Shown here piece by piece: positions 33,124 through 40,229 of a stretch of 47,940 nucleotides of DNA. The stretch's first letter is position 1. The number at the start of each line of letters is the position of its first letter. The stretch is taken from positions 1 through 47,940 of the forward strand of contig JAMDBX010000015.1 of assembly GCA_023487645.1 (NCBI GenBank), read 5' to 3'. The position numbers and the translations under genes were made by a program. Under the pieces are notes generated by a model. That model had not been told where the DNA came from, did not search any database, and saw nothing but the letters and a program-made list of their open reading frames with translations. Source of the DNA: Patescibacteria group bacterium (lineage in GTDB: Bacteria; Patescibacteria; Microgenomatia; Daviesbacterales; UBA10151).

Positions 33124-33486
33124 TTAGAACAGAAATTTTCTCCAATTGGGAATTCGGGGAAACATTCTTTCCCGGGGACCGAAGACATACTTGGCATAAG
33201 ACAAGCCAATCCCTTCGGCATACCAAAGAGCCCCTCCCACCTCCATCGCCAAAGGTTGATTATTGATAATAGTAGCTATACCTAGTCCCGTCACCAGTGG
33301 AGGAACGCAGGGAATAAACGAGAGAGCCCTTTCCTTTTTATTTTGTGCTCCAATTAAAAGTTCCAAAGTATAGACACCCGGTTGCCACACACTTCCCCCC
33401 ACCACCCAAACTACCCTGGTGGCAGTCTTACCCATTACCTCCGCCCTTTCTTTCATTTGTCCCCAGGGCCTCATTCCTTCTGTCAT
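33124..33486 (-). CDS. Small protein of unknown function
   Basis: 120 residues. Two weakly hydrophobic stretches (RVVWVVGGSVWQPGVYTLELL and FIPCVPPLVTGLGIATII, both partial) and a basic aromatic C-terminus (RIPNWRKFLF). No recognised domain. TTGAGA-17-TATGAT lies upstream with about five leader bases. It sits just downstream of an ABC-transporter relic but is not a part of it by sequence. Confidence 0.55.
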   Translation of the reverse strand: MTEGMRPWGQMKERAEVMGKTATRVVWVVGGSVWQPGVYTLELLIGAQNKKERALSFIPCVPPLVTGLGIATIINNQPLAMEVGGALWYAEGIGLSYAKYVFGPRERMFPRIPNWRKFLF

Positions 33487-33497
33487 GTTTAAACTTA

Positions 33498-33526
33498 ATC
33501 ATAGACAAAAACTCAGCTAATCTCAA
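33498..33526 (-). promoter_or_regulatory. Promoter of the 120-residue protein gene
   Basis: TTGAGA (33526-33521), 17 bases, TATGAT (33503-33498); eleven bases from the -10 box to ATG 33486. Confidence 0.5.
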
Positions 33527-33531
33527 AAATG

Positions 33532-33666
33532 TTATGCTTTTAACTCACTCTGATGGACAATTTGAGCATAATAACCATTTTTAGCCAACCTTTGTTTTTG
33601 ACCGCCGGAAAGTTTCACCCCTCTTTCCCCTACCTGGGTCTTGTATCCATTTTCAAATTGACTGAG
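33532..33666 (-). pseudogene. Relic of an ABC exporter ATPase domain with internal deletion
   Basis: One frame on the minus strand reads [18 protein letters not shown], then QKQRLA, and runs directly into [16 protein letters not shown] followed by a TAA stop (33534-33532). The first part is the segment leading to the ABC signature (LSGGQ) of MsbA-type exporters; the second is the usual C-terminal end (GGYYAxLxxxQ). About 60-70 residues with Walker B, D-loop and H-loop are missing between them, the deletion being in frame. No start codon, Walker A or membrane domain is present; an in-frame TGA lies directly upstream. The rest of the 33487-33755 gap shows nothing else recognisable. Confidence 0.85.
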
Positions 33667-33755
33667 TCAACTATGGGCTTTAAATAAATTTTTGTTTTTT
33701 AATTGTAATTTAAGATGGGTCTTGAAAAATACATTGTCTTATAGTAACTTAGATT

Positions 33756-34544
33756 ATGCCGGTTGTTAGTGAATTAGTTACCAAAAAGCCAAATAAGAAG
33801 ACCGAATTAGACGCTAATCCTCTTATCCAAGAGTTTGAGAACAATCCTCAGACTCAACATTTCATTGATATCATAGCCATTGCCAAAAATTCAGGGATGT
33901 TTAAATTTGACGACCTCCTTACCGGAATCAGAAGTAGAATACTGGAAGAGCTGGCGAATATTCACCATCAACAAGAAAAAAGGGGGCGTCTGCGACTCCT
34001 TTCTCCCTCAGATACTTTTGAAACTTACCACCAGCTTAATCCCGAAAGAGTGGTTATCTATCACTTTTTTGGTATCAGCCACGGGATTTCAGGTATCAGT
34101 GTACCTGATGGTTTAGCTTTTGAAGACAAAAAAACTTATTGGGAATTAGCTGAGATACACGAATCTAAATTAGGAGAAAATCTTCCCGATATACTACGCC
34201 AATTAAACTGTTACCTTAATCCCAATTTACTATCTTCAAACCTGAAAGTGAATTCATCCGGGGGTGACCAGCGATTAGGCGATATTATTAATCAGATAAC
34301 TGGAAATTTTGCCCCTAAACCGGTTTACGTTCCCGAGTTTCCAAAGCTGGTTTACAGTACTCCTCAAAACTCCGGACTAGACTTGGAAGGTATTCCAACC
34401 ACACCGATTCCCGTGACCCGGGATGATATAACTGCAGAGGCTTTAAGGCTCGTCGAAAGGTCTGATGAAAAATCCAGAAACAGAAGATTTAGAGGCTATG
34501 TACCCTGGTGGCAATTTAAAAAATTGCTCAATTTTAAGCCTTAA
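33756..34544 (+). CDS. Protein of unknown function
   Basis: 262 residues, soluble, not recognised. The N-terminal half is helical (NPLIQEFENNPQTQHFIDII, LLTGIRSRILEELANIHHQQ), the middle has VVIYHFFGISHGISGISVPD, the C-terminal third is Pro-rich and polar (PKPVYVPEFPKLVYSTPQ) and ends with RRFRGYVPWWQFKKLL. TATAGT lies ten bases before the ATG. Its last 11 bases overlap ftsH on the other strand. Confidence 0.65.
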   Translation: MPVVSELVTKKPNKKTELDANPLIQEFENNPQTQHFIDIIAIAKNSGMFKFDDLLTGIRSRILEELANIHHQQEKRGRLRLLSPSDTFETYHQLNPERVVIYHFFGISHGISGISVPDGLAFEDKKTYWELAEIHESKLGENLPDILRQLNCYLNPNLLSSNLKVNSSGGDQRLGDIINQITGNFAPKPVYVPEFPKLVYSTPQNSGLDLEGIPTTPIPVTRDDITAEALRLVERSDEKSRNRRFRGYVPWWQFKKLLNFKP

Positions 34545-36381
34545 CTTTTTTCTTGCCGACGATCTTTTCAAACTCGTCCGTATCTAAAGTTTCCTTTTCC
34601 AATAAAGCCTTAGCCACGGCATCAAGTCTTGTTTTATGTTCTCTCAAAATATTCTCTGCCTGAATGTAGGCAGTATCAATAATCTTTTTGATCTCATTAT
34701 CAATCTTGGTTTGCATTGACTCCGATACTCCGATACCCTCCTCTGGTGCTGTCGGCCAGAGTCCAAACACCGGATGGGATTTGATATTAATCGGCCCCAA
34801 ATCCGACATCCCGTACTCGGTGACCATATCCCGGGAAATCGATGAAGCAACCTCCAAATCATTAGCCGCTCCGGTAGAGATATCCTCAAAGACCAAGGCT
34901 TCAGCCGCCCGTCCTCCCAAGGCAGTGGCAATTTGTTCTAGTAGCCGAGATTTGCGTTCATTGGAACGGTCCTCAGTCGGCGGAAACATAGTATGACCTC
35001 CGCTCATACCCCGGGCGACGATGCTTATGCGGTGCACAGGGTCGACCTGAGGCAGAAAATGCCCGACCACTGCATGGCCGGCTTCATGGTAAGCTGCCAG
35101 TTTGCGGTCCTCTTCTGTTTGCATCCTCTTGCGCTGGGGACCGAGCTTAACCTTGGTGGCTGCTTCTTCCAAATCCTTGGAATCAATGGCTTTTTTATTT
35201 TCCCTGGCTGCCAAAATCGCCGCTTCATTTAACATATTAGCCAGATCAGCTCCGGAAAATCCGACTGTCCTTCGAGCCAATCGCTCAACATCAACATCCT
35301 TAGTAAAAGGCTTACCCTTCATGTGCAGCTGGATAATAGCTTTTCTCTCAACCAAATCCGGCAGCCCTAAAACCACCCGGCGGTCAAACCTACCCGGACG
35401 CACCAAGGCCGGGTCTAAAAGATCGGGACGGTTGGTAGCACCAATGACGATGACATGGTCGTTAGGGGTAAAACCGTCCATTTCCACTAAAATCTGATTC
35501 AATGTTTGTTCCCTCTCGTCATGGCCTCCGGACATGCCAAAACCCCGCGCTCGGCCGATTGACTCGATCTCGTCAATGAAAATAATCGAAGGAGCACTTT
35601 TCTTGGCCTGGGCAAACATATCCCGGACCCTGGCTGCACCCACACCAACCAACATCTCCATAAACTCCGAACCGGCAATAGAGAAAAAGGGTACATTGGC
35701 TTCACCGGCAACTGCCCGGGAAAGCAAAGTTTTACCGGTTCCTGGAGGTCCGACTAAAAGCACTCCTTTGGGAATCCGGGCACCAATATCTTTGTATTTT
35801 TTGGAATTTTTTAAAAAATCTACAACCTCCTCTAACTCTTTTTTAGCCTCCTCTACCCCGGCGACATCGGCAAATTTAACCTGTGACTGGTCTTTGGAAA
35901 AAACCCGGGCTCGGGACTGGCCAAAAGCAAAAATTCCCTGTCCGGCATCCCGCGCCTGGCGAAAGATCAGGAAAAAGAAACCGACCATTAAGGCAATGGG
36001 TAAAACAGTTCCCAAAATTGACAGCCAAGCCTGGGACCAGGAAGTATCTTTAACATTGATGTTGACGGTTGAAGGGTCGACATTGGAATCTTTGAGGACT
36101 TGATAAATAGACTCTCCCGGTTCTTTTCGGGAAGTAGCAGTCTGGTCACTGTTTTTAAATTTAACCATCACCTGGTCATTTTCCACAGTCAAAGTGTCTA
36201 CCTTGTTGTTTTTGACATCACTGACTACCTGAGAGATGGGAATTTCATTGCTGGGTTTACCACCCCCGGACATATTGACAAAAAAAATCAAGGCTGCCAC
36301 GCCAACTAAAGCATAAATAGCTAAGCCCTTGAGTGTATTGATTATTTTTTTGGAATTTGGTTTTTGTTTGCCGTTTGCCAT
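34534..36381 (-). CDS. ftsH: ATP-dependent zinc metalloprotease FtsH
   Basis: Membrane-bound AAA protease that degrades misfolded membrane and regulatory proteins as a hexamer. 615 residues: first membrane segment about 15-35, extracytoplasmic domain with second segment near 115-135, AAA domain with GPPGTGKT (about 208-215), Walker [12 protein letters not shown] (Glu-Ile-Glu instead of Glu-Ile-Asp), SRH region [19 protein letters not shown], and the zinc site HEAGH (about 430) with the distant Asp in the family position. Complete and of normal length. A possible extended -10 (TGATAGAAT) lies about 27 bases upstream of the ATG. Confidence 0.97.
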   Translation of the reverse strand: MANGKQKPNSKKIINTLKGLAIYALVGVAALIFFVNMSGGGKPSNEIPISQVVSDVKNNKVDTLTVENDQVMVKFKNSDQTATSRKEPGESIYQVLKDSNVDPSTVNINVKDTSWSQAWLSILGTVLPIALMVGFFFLIFRQARDAGQGIFAFGQSRARVFSKDQSQVKFADVAGVEEAKKELEEVVDFLKNSKKYKDIGARIPKGVLLVGPPGTGKTLLSRAVAGEANVPFFSIAGSEFMEMLVGVGAARVRDMFAQAKKSAPSIIFIDEIESIGRARGFGMSGGHDEREQTLNQILVEMDGFTPNDHVIVIGATNRPDLLDPALVRPGRFDRRVVLGLPDLVERKAIIQLHMKGKPFTKDVDVERLARRTVGFSGADLANMLNEAAILAARENKKAIDSKDLEEAATKVKLGPQRKRMQTEEDRKLAAYHEAGHAVVGHFLPQVDPVHRISIVARGMSGGHTMFPPTEDRSNERKSRLLEQIATALGGRAAEALVFEDISTGAANDLEVASSISRDMVTEYGMSDLGPINIKSHPVFGLWPTAPEEGIGVSESMQTKIDNEIKKIIDTAYIQAENILREHKTRLDAVAKALLEKETLDTDEFEKIVGKKKVKA

Positions 36382-36442
36382 AATACTTAAACCATTAAGA
36401 ACCCGCTCATTCTATCACAGTTAGCCTCATAAAACCAGTAAT

Positions 36443-36763
36443 TTAGCGCACTTTTGAGCCTGGAGAGACTTTGGAAGAAGGTTTTAAAAGAATTGGTTTA
36501 TCCTCACCAACTGCCATAATCATGGCTTGAGATTCCATACCCATCATCATCCGCGGCTCTAAGTTAGCCACAAAGATAAACTGTTTGCCCACCAGCTGTT
36601 GCGGTTGATACCATCTTTTAATTCCGGATAAAACTTGGCGGGGTTTTTCTTCACCCAGGTCAATTTGAAGTTTTAACAACTTCTCAGAGCCCTCAACCTC
36701 CTGGGCTTCCAAAACAGTCCCAACTTTTAATTCAACCTTAGAAAAATCATCAATAGTAATCAT
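36443..36763 (-). CDS. tRNA-binding OB-fold protein (MetG C-terminal / Trbp111-like)
   Basis: 106 residues made only of the tRNA-binding domain: FSKVELKVGTVLEAQEVEGSEKL (in part), QVLSGIKRWYQPQQLVGKQ, VANLEPRMMMGMESQAMIMA. Such stand-alone domains bind tRNA as dimers (Trbp111) or act in trans with a methionyl-tRNA synthetase lacking its C-terminal domain; CsaA is the other relative. Its start overlaps the stop of the upstream HEWLH gene by four bases, in a run with trpS, so a role in tRNA aminoacylation is likely. Confidence 0.9.
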   Translation of the reverse strand: MITIDDFSKVELKVGTVLEAQEVEGSEKLLKLQIDLGEEKPRQVLSGIKRWYQPQQLVGKQFIFVANLEPRMMMGMESQAMIMAVGEDKPILLKPSSKVSPGSKVR

Positions 36764-37653
36764 TTTGAATTCCTAAATAAATGGATTAAGCTATGATAAT
36801 TCTGGTCTCGTTCTTTTTTCATCTCTTCAATATTGATTTTACCATTTTTTAGATCATCCTCTATTTCCAATTCTTTCTTGGCTGTTTGTTCTATTTCTCT
36901 GAGGGAATCAATCCGACTAAACATCTTTAAAAATATTTCCCCAATACTGGACTCATCGCCATTAATTAACGCTTGGTCCACTGCCTGAAAAAATTCTTGT
37001 CTTAATCCGAGTCCTTGAGATTGCTCTTTCAACCATTCAATAACACTAACTCCATGATATCCGGAAGCAAAAGAATTATGAAAATCATTAAATTTTTCCG
37101 GAAAATATTTTAAAGAAAACTCTCTGATTCTCCACTCAGCAAACCACTCCCACATCCTTGATAAACTGGGAGAAGGGACGTTTTCCCTACTCACCCCAAT
37201 TATCTCCTTGCCACCTTGGTCAATAATAAGTATGCCTTTAACTTTAATCGGACCAATTCTTCCATAAAGTACAGTCTCTTTCATACCCCAAGATGCCCTT
37301 GTTTTTCCGATATCCCCCAAACTTAATCCATGAAGCCACTCGTGGGCTACCTTATGTAAATCCTGATCAGGATCTTCAGAAACTGTCACTTTTACCAAAT
37401 GTGTTATTTGTCCCGTTTTAAAATCACGATAAAAATAGGTTGTACTCCCTCCAAGGTCATTATCTCTGAGAGAGCTGAGGTAACCTGTGTTTTTTCTTAG
37501 AAGATCTAAATTTTCTCTTACGGAAGAATTAATACCCCCAAACTCATCAGTAAAAGCTTGTTCTAACCTATCCAAAGGAAGCCTTTTTTCAATATCGTAA
37601 TAACGTTGTCCTGTTTCTGAATCAACACCTATGAAGTCTGCATCCTTCAACAT
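36760..37653 (-). CDS. Putative zinc metallopeptidase-like protein (HEWLH)
   Basis: 297 residues, family not recognised. KVAHEWLHGLSLGD at 101-114 contains an HExxH zinc site (His104, Glu105, His108); Glu169 or Glu173 in RMWEWFAEWRIREF is a candidate third ligand, about 60 residues later as in many gluzincins. N-terminal part acidic with beta-rich TTYFYRDFKTGQITHLVKV before the site, C-terminal 60 residues highly charged and helical. No signal peptide, so a cytoplasmic role is likely. Begins three bases after the trpS stop and overlaps the tRNA-binding gene, so it belongs to that operon. Peptidase activity is inferred only from the motif. Confidence 0.7.
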   Translation of the reverse strand: MLKDADFIGVDSETGQRYYDIEKRLPLDRLEQAFTDEFGGINSSVRENLDLLRKNTGYLSSLRDNDLGGSTTYFYRDFKTGQITHLVKVTVSEDPDQDLHKVAHEWLHGLSLGDIGKTRASWGMKETVLYGRIGPIKVKGILIIDQGGKEIIGVSRENVPSPSLSRMWEWFAEWRIREFSLKYFPEKFNDFHNSFASGYHGVSVIEWLKEQSQGLGLRQEFFQAVDQALINGDESSIGEIFLKMFSRIDSLREIEQTAKKELEIEDDLKNGKINIEEMKKERDQNYHSLIHLFRNSK

Positions 37654-37656
37654 ATA

Positions 37657-38649
37657 TTAAAAGTAGTCCAGTTTCATGGCCCTTTTAACTTCTGCCAAAG
37701 TTTTTTGGGCTTCGGTTCGGACTTTGACTGTCCCCTCTTTTAAAATCTTTTCCACCAACTCCGGCTGTTTTTCATATTCTGCCCGCCTTTTGCGGATGGG
37801 ATCCAGGAAATTATTTAAAACTTTAACCAAATACTTTTTGACCTCAATATCACCAACTTGGCCAGTCCTATAACGTTTTTTAAAGTCGTTAATTTGTTCC
37901 TGGTCGACCTCGGTACCAAAAGCATCCAGATAAATAAACACCGGATTGCCCTCGACATGTCCTGGGTCTGTCGGATGGATTCTGGTGGGGTCGGTATACA
38001 TACTCATGACCTTTTTTTCAACTTCCTGGGGTAAATCAGTCAAAAAAATAGCATTTCCCAAAGATTTTCCCATTTTAGCTTGGCCGTCAGTTCCCGGCAA
38101 AGTGGGTACTTCTCCAATTAAAGGTTCAGGTATCGGAAAAACTTCCCCATAAGTGTTATTAAACTTGATGGCAATGTCTCTGGCATACTCCACGTGGGCT
38201 TTTTGGTCCTTACCTACCGGCACTAAGTTAGCTTTCGGAAGTAAAATATCAGCCGCCATCAATACCGGATAATAAAACAAACCCACAGTATCCTCTGATC
38301 CTTGGTCAAGTTTTTCTTTTAAGGCTGGTTGCTTGGTAATAGTAGCTCTAGGTGTCAAAACGCTCAAAAAATAAGCTAGCTCGAGCACCTCCGGCACTTT
38401 AGATTGAATAAAAAAGGTCACCTTTTGAGGATCCAGCCCAACCGACAAGTAACCCAACATCAATCCTTTAATATTAGTTTCCAGTTGAGAGGTTCTATTA
38501 AAATGGGTAGTCAAAGCATGTAAATCCACCAAAGGAATGAACATTTCATAGTCATCCTGAAGTTTAACCCTGTTTTTAAGCGAGCCGATGTAGTTTCCTA
38601 GATGGAAACTGTCTGATGTTGGCCTGTCACCGGTAAGAATTCTTTTCAT
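37657..38649 (-). CDS. trpS: Tryptophanyl-tRNA synthetase
   Basis: Class I aminoacyl-tRNA synthetase charging tRNA-Trp. 330 residues from ATG 38649 (MKRILTGDRPTSDSFHLGNY), which is the family N-terminus; a frame extension of 31 codons upstream begins in the region of the small preceding gene and is rejected. HLGN is the HIGH motif, AKMGKSLGN the KMSKS motif, and GLDPQKVTFFIQSKVPEV the Trp-pocket region. First of three tightly spaced genes with the HEWLH protein and the tRNA-binding protein. Confidence 0.96.
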   Translation of the reverse strand: MKRILTGDRPTSDSFHLGNYIGSLKNRVKLQDDYEMFIPLVDLHALTTHFNRTSQLETNIKGLMLGYLSVGLDPQKVTFFIQSKVPEVLELAYFLSVLTPRATITKQPALKEKLDQGSEDTVGLFYYPVLMAADILLPKANLVPVGKDQKAHVEYARDIAIKFNNTYGEVFPIPEPLIGEVPTLPGTDGQAKMGKSLGNAIFLTDLPQEVEKKVMSMYTDPTRIHPTDPGHVEGNPVFIYLDAFGTEVDQEQINDFKKRYRTGQVGDIEVKKYLVKVLNNFLDPIRKRRAEYEKQPELVEKILKEGTVKVRTEAQKTLAEVKRAMKLDYF

Positions 38650-38672
38650 AATAGTAGGTAAAATATAGCACT

Positions 38673-38903
38673 TTAGGATTGGGTTGTCGAACGGCGAAGC
38701 TCGTCTCTTATGTCTCTTAATGCCCTGAGCCTGTTTTGCCAATAATCAGCTAAAATATTATCAATCTCCTCTCGGTCTAAAGGAACCAGCTCTTTTGGAA
38801 CTTGTGTTTCTTCAACAGTACCTACTGTTACAAAAGCAGTAGGCTCTACTCTCCCCTTTGGTCTGAAAATACTCAACATTTTCTTTACATCACATTCAAT
38901 CAT
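38673..38903 (-). CDS. Small protein of unknown function
   Basis: 76 residues, acidic-basic and helical toward the C-terminus (LDREEIDNILADYWQNRLRALRDIRDELRR in two stretches); N-terminal MIECDVKKMLSIFRPKGRVEP. No recognised family. Lies between the Met tRNA gene (21 bases upstream) and trpS on the same strand, so it may be transcribed with both. Confidence 0.5.
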   Translation of the reverse strand: MIECDVKKMLSIFRPKGRVEPTAFVTVGTVEETQVPKELVPLDREEIDNILADYWQNRLRALRDIRDELRRSTTQS

Positions 38904-38924
38904 ATTTCTGTTCTTAAATATAAG

Positions 38925-38999
38925 TAGCAGGGGTGGGGATCGGACCCACGAACCTCCGCGTTATGAGTGCGGCGCTCTAACCAACTGAGCTACCCTGCC
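38925..38999 (-). tRNA. tRNA-Met (CAU), elongator type
   Basis: Cloverleaf on the minus strand: acceptor GGCAGGG/CCCTGCT (G1-U72 wobble), D stem GCTC/GAGC, anticodon loop CTCATAA giving anticodon CAT, T stem GTGGG/CCCAC, discriminator A, CCA not encoded. Elongator type because it lacks the C1-A72 mismatch. Odd points: the anticodon stem has an A31-C39 mismatch, the variable loop is six bases, and the T loop is TCCGATC, with C where U55 is nearly universal. An isoleucine tRNA read through lysidine at C34 cannot be excluded, but a separate tRNA-Ile(UAU) exists at 43877. Confidence 0.85.
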
Positions 39000-39013
39000 A
39001 TGTCGCAGGCTTA

Positions 39014-39022
39014 ATTTTAACA
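39014..39022 (-). promoter_or_regulatory. Extended -10 promoter of the tRNA-Met gene
   Basis: TG-T-TAAAAT on the minus strand, 14 bases before the tRNA 5' end. Confidence 0.4.
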
Positions 39023-39048
39023 TAATTTACCTTGAATTTAAAAATCAG

Positions 39049-39846
39049 CTAGAAGATAAACGGAGATAAAACTTTCAGCCAAAAAGGCTCAATGTTTTGA
39101 AAAACCAGGCCGCTGTTGGCTCCGATCACCGTTTGCACCGGCACACTCACCGGAATCAGGCCAAACATCTTACCAACTTTTAATCCGGAAACCGTAACGG
39201 TAGCCTCATTGGTAGCCTCAGGCAAACTGGTATTCGTAATTTCCATCCCCTCAATTTTGTTTACTACCCCAGCGGTAGTGGCAATTGCAGCTGCTTGCGG
39301 AGGCAGCACCCGGATCATTTTGGCCCCTTGGGGGGTGTTGACATACAGTTGGCCGGTTGCCTGATTAATATATAAAGGAAAGTTACTTAAAGCTGTCTGT
39401 CCCTGGGACTGCAATTTAAAATCATTACCTTCAGTGCCAATCTCCACATCCTCCCTTTTACCTTGAGACTCTTTAGAACTACCACTGGCCTCACCTGATT
39501 CAGTTTCCAAAGACTTTTCCTGGTTTTTGGTTTCAACTTCTTTAGTATCTGTCTTTTCTAACTTTTTTTCTGTTTCTTTTTCTTTATCCTTGGATTCTTG
39601 TTCCTGTTTTAATTTGTCTTCCTGGTCTTTTGTCTCTTGTTCTGTTTCCTTGTTTTGTGTAGGAGAAGGAGCTAAAGATATAGTTCTGGCTGCATCTGGA
39701 GAATCACTATTTTCCCTGGCTATAAAAACTCCTTTTACTCCTCCTTGAGGGTTTAACTGATTGGTAAAAATAATTGATAAGGTAAGTACACTTATTACCC
39801 CTAAGGCAGCTAACAATATAAGCGGCTGGGCAAAACCTTTCTCCAT
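39049..39846 (-). CDS. Membrane-anchored exported protein with Lys/Glu-rich stalk
   Basis: 265 residues. N-terminal signal anchor FAQPLILLAALGVISVLTLSI (about 5-25), then about 90 residues consisting largely of Glu, Lys, Gln, Ser and Thr (a stalk), then a compact C-terminal domain of about 115 residues (FPLYINQATGQLYVNTPQGA; EATVTVSGLKVGKMFGLIPV). This is a common architecture for CPR surface proteins; function unknown. Promoter TTGACA-18-TAATAT ends six bases before the ATG. Confidence 0.8.
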   Translation of the reverse strand: MEKGFAQPLILLAALGVISVLTLSIIFTNQLNPQGGVKGVFIARENSDSPDAARTISLAPSPTQNKETEQETKDQEDKLKQEQESKDKEKETEKKLEKTDTKEVETKNQEKSLETESGEASGSSKESQGKREDVEIGTEGNDFKLQSQGQTALSNFPLYINQATGQLYVNTPQGAKMIRVLPPQAAAIATTAGVVNKIEGMEITNTSLPEATNEATVTVSGLKVGKMFGLIPVSVPVQTVIGANSGLVFQNIEPFWLKVLSPFIF

Positions 39847-39852
39847 TTATCC

Positions 39853-39882
39853 ATATTACCCATGACTCTTTATACCTGTCAA
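39853..39882 (-). promoter_or_regulatory. Promoter of the exported stalk protein gene
   Basis: TTGACA (39882-39877), 18 bases, TAATAT (39858-39853), six bases to ATG 39846. Confidence 0.6.
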
Positions 39883-39918
39883 GCCACAACAATTGCCAAG
39901 ATGAGGTATTTTTTGAAG

Positions 39919-40164
39919 CTAAATTATCAGTCCTAAAACCCTGATCTTCTTTTCCCTGCTCCAATTTTTAATCTCTCTTTCTCTTTTTAAGGCTTCAGAT
40001 TTGGTAGATAATTGCTCAGAATAAACCAACCTGACTGGTTTATGTGATCTTGTATATCTCCCACCTTTACCATTTTTGTGATCAAAAAATCTTTTTTGAA
40101 TATCATTTGAACTTCCGGTATACAAACTTTTGTCTTCACAAAGGAGAATATAAACAAACCACAT
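39919..40164 (-). CDS. GIY-YIG nuclease-like protein
   Basis: 81 residues from ATG 40164. VYILLCEDKSLYTGSSNDIQKR is the GIY-YIG core in the common stand-alone version (VYIL ... LYTG), with the catalytic Arg in KRFFDHKNG and Glu in YSEQLSTKSEALKRE. This UPF0213/YhbQ-like group is abundant in CPR; a DNA-repair or nuclease role is assumed, not proven. A perfect TATAAT (40177-40172) ends seven bases before the ATG; a TTG nine codons earlier lies upstream of that box and is rejected. Confidence 0.9.
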   Translation of the reverse strand: MWFVYILLCEDKSLYTGSSNDIQKRFFDHKNGKGGRYTRSHKPVRLVYSEQLSTKSEALKREREIKNWSREKKIRVLGLII

Positions 40165-40171
40165 CAAAATT

Positions 40172-40177
40172 ATTATA
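40172..40177 (-). promoter_or_regulatory. -10 box of the GIY-YIG gene
   Basis: TATAAT, seven bases before ATG 40164; -35 region weak. Confidence 0.5.
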
Positions 40178-40229
40178 GCGGGGTTGGACAAAATTAGAAA
40201 CTGTTATATAGCAGCCTAAAAGGTTAGTA

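Noticed and set aside
34644..35232. Open frames opposite and overlapping ftsH
   Set aside because: They mirror the GC-richer ftsH coding sequence, lack motifs and ribosome sites, and are explained as shadows.
38650..38742. Thirty-one extra N-terminal residues for TrpS
   Set aside because: They cover the end of the small upstream gene and precede the standard MKRILTGDRPT start.
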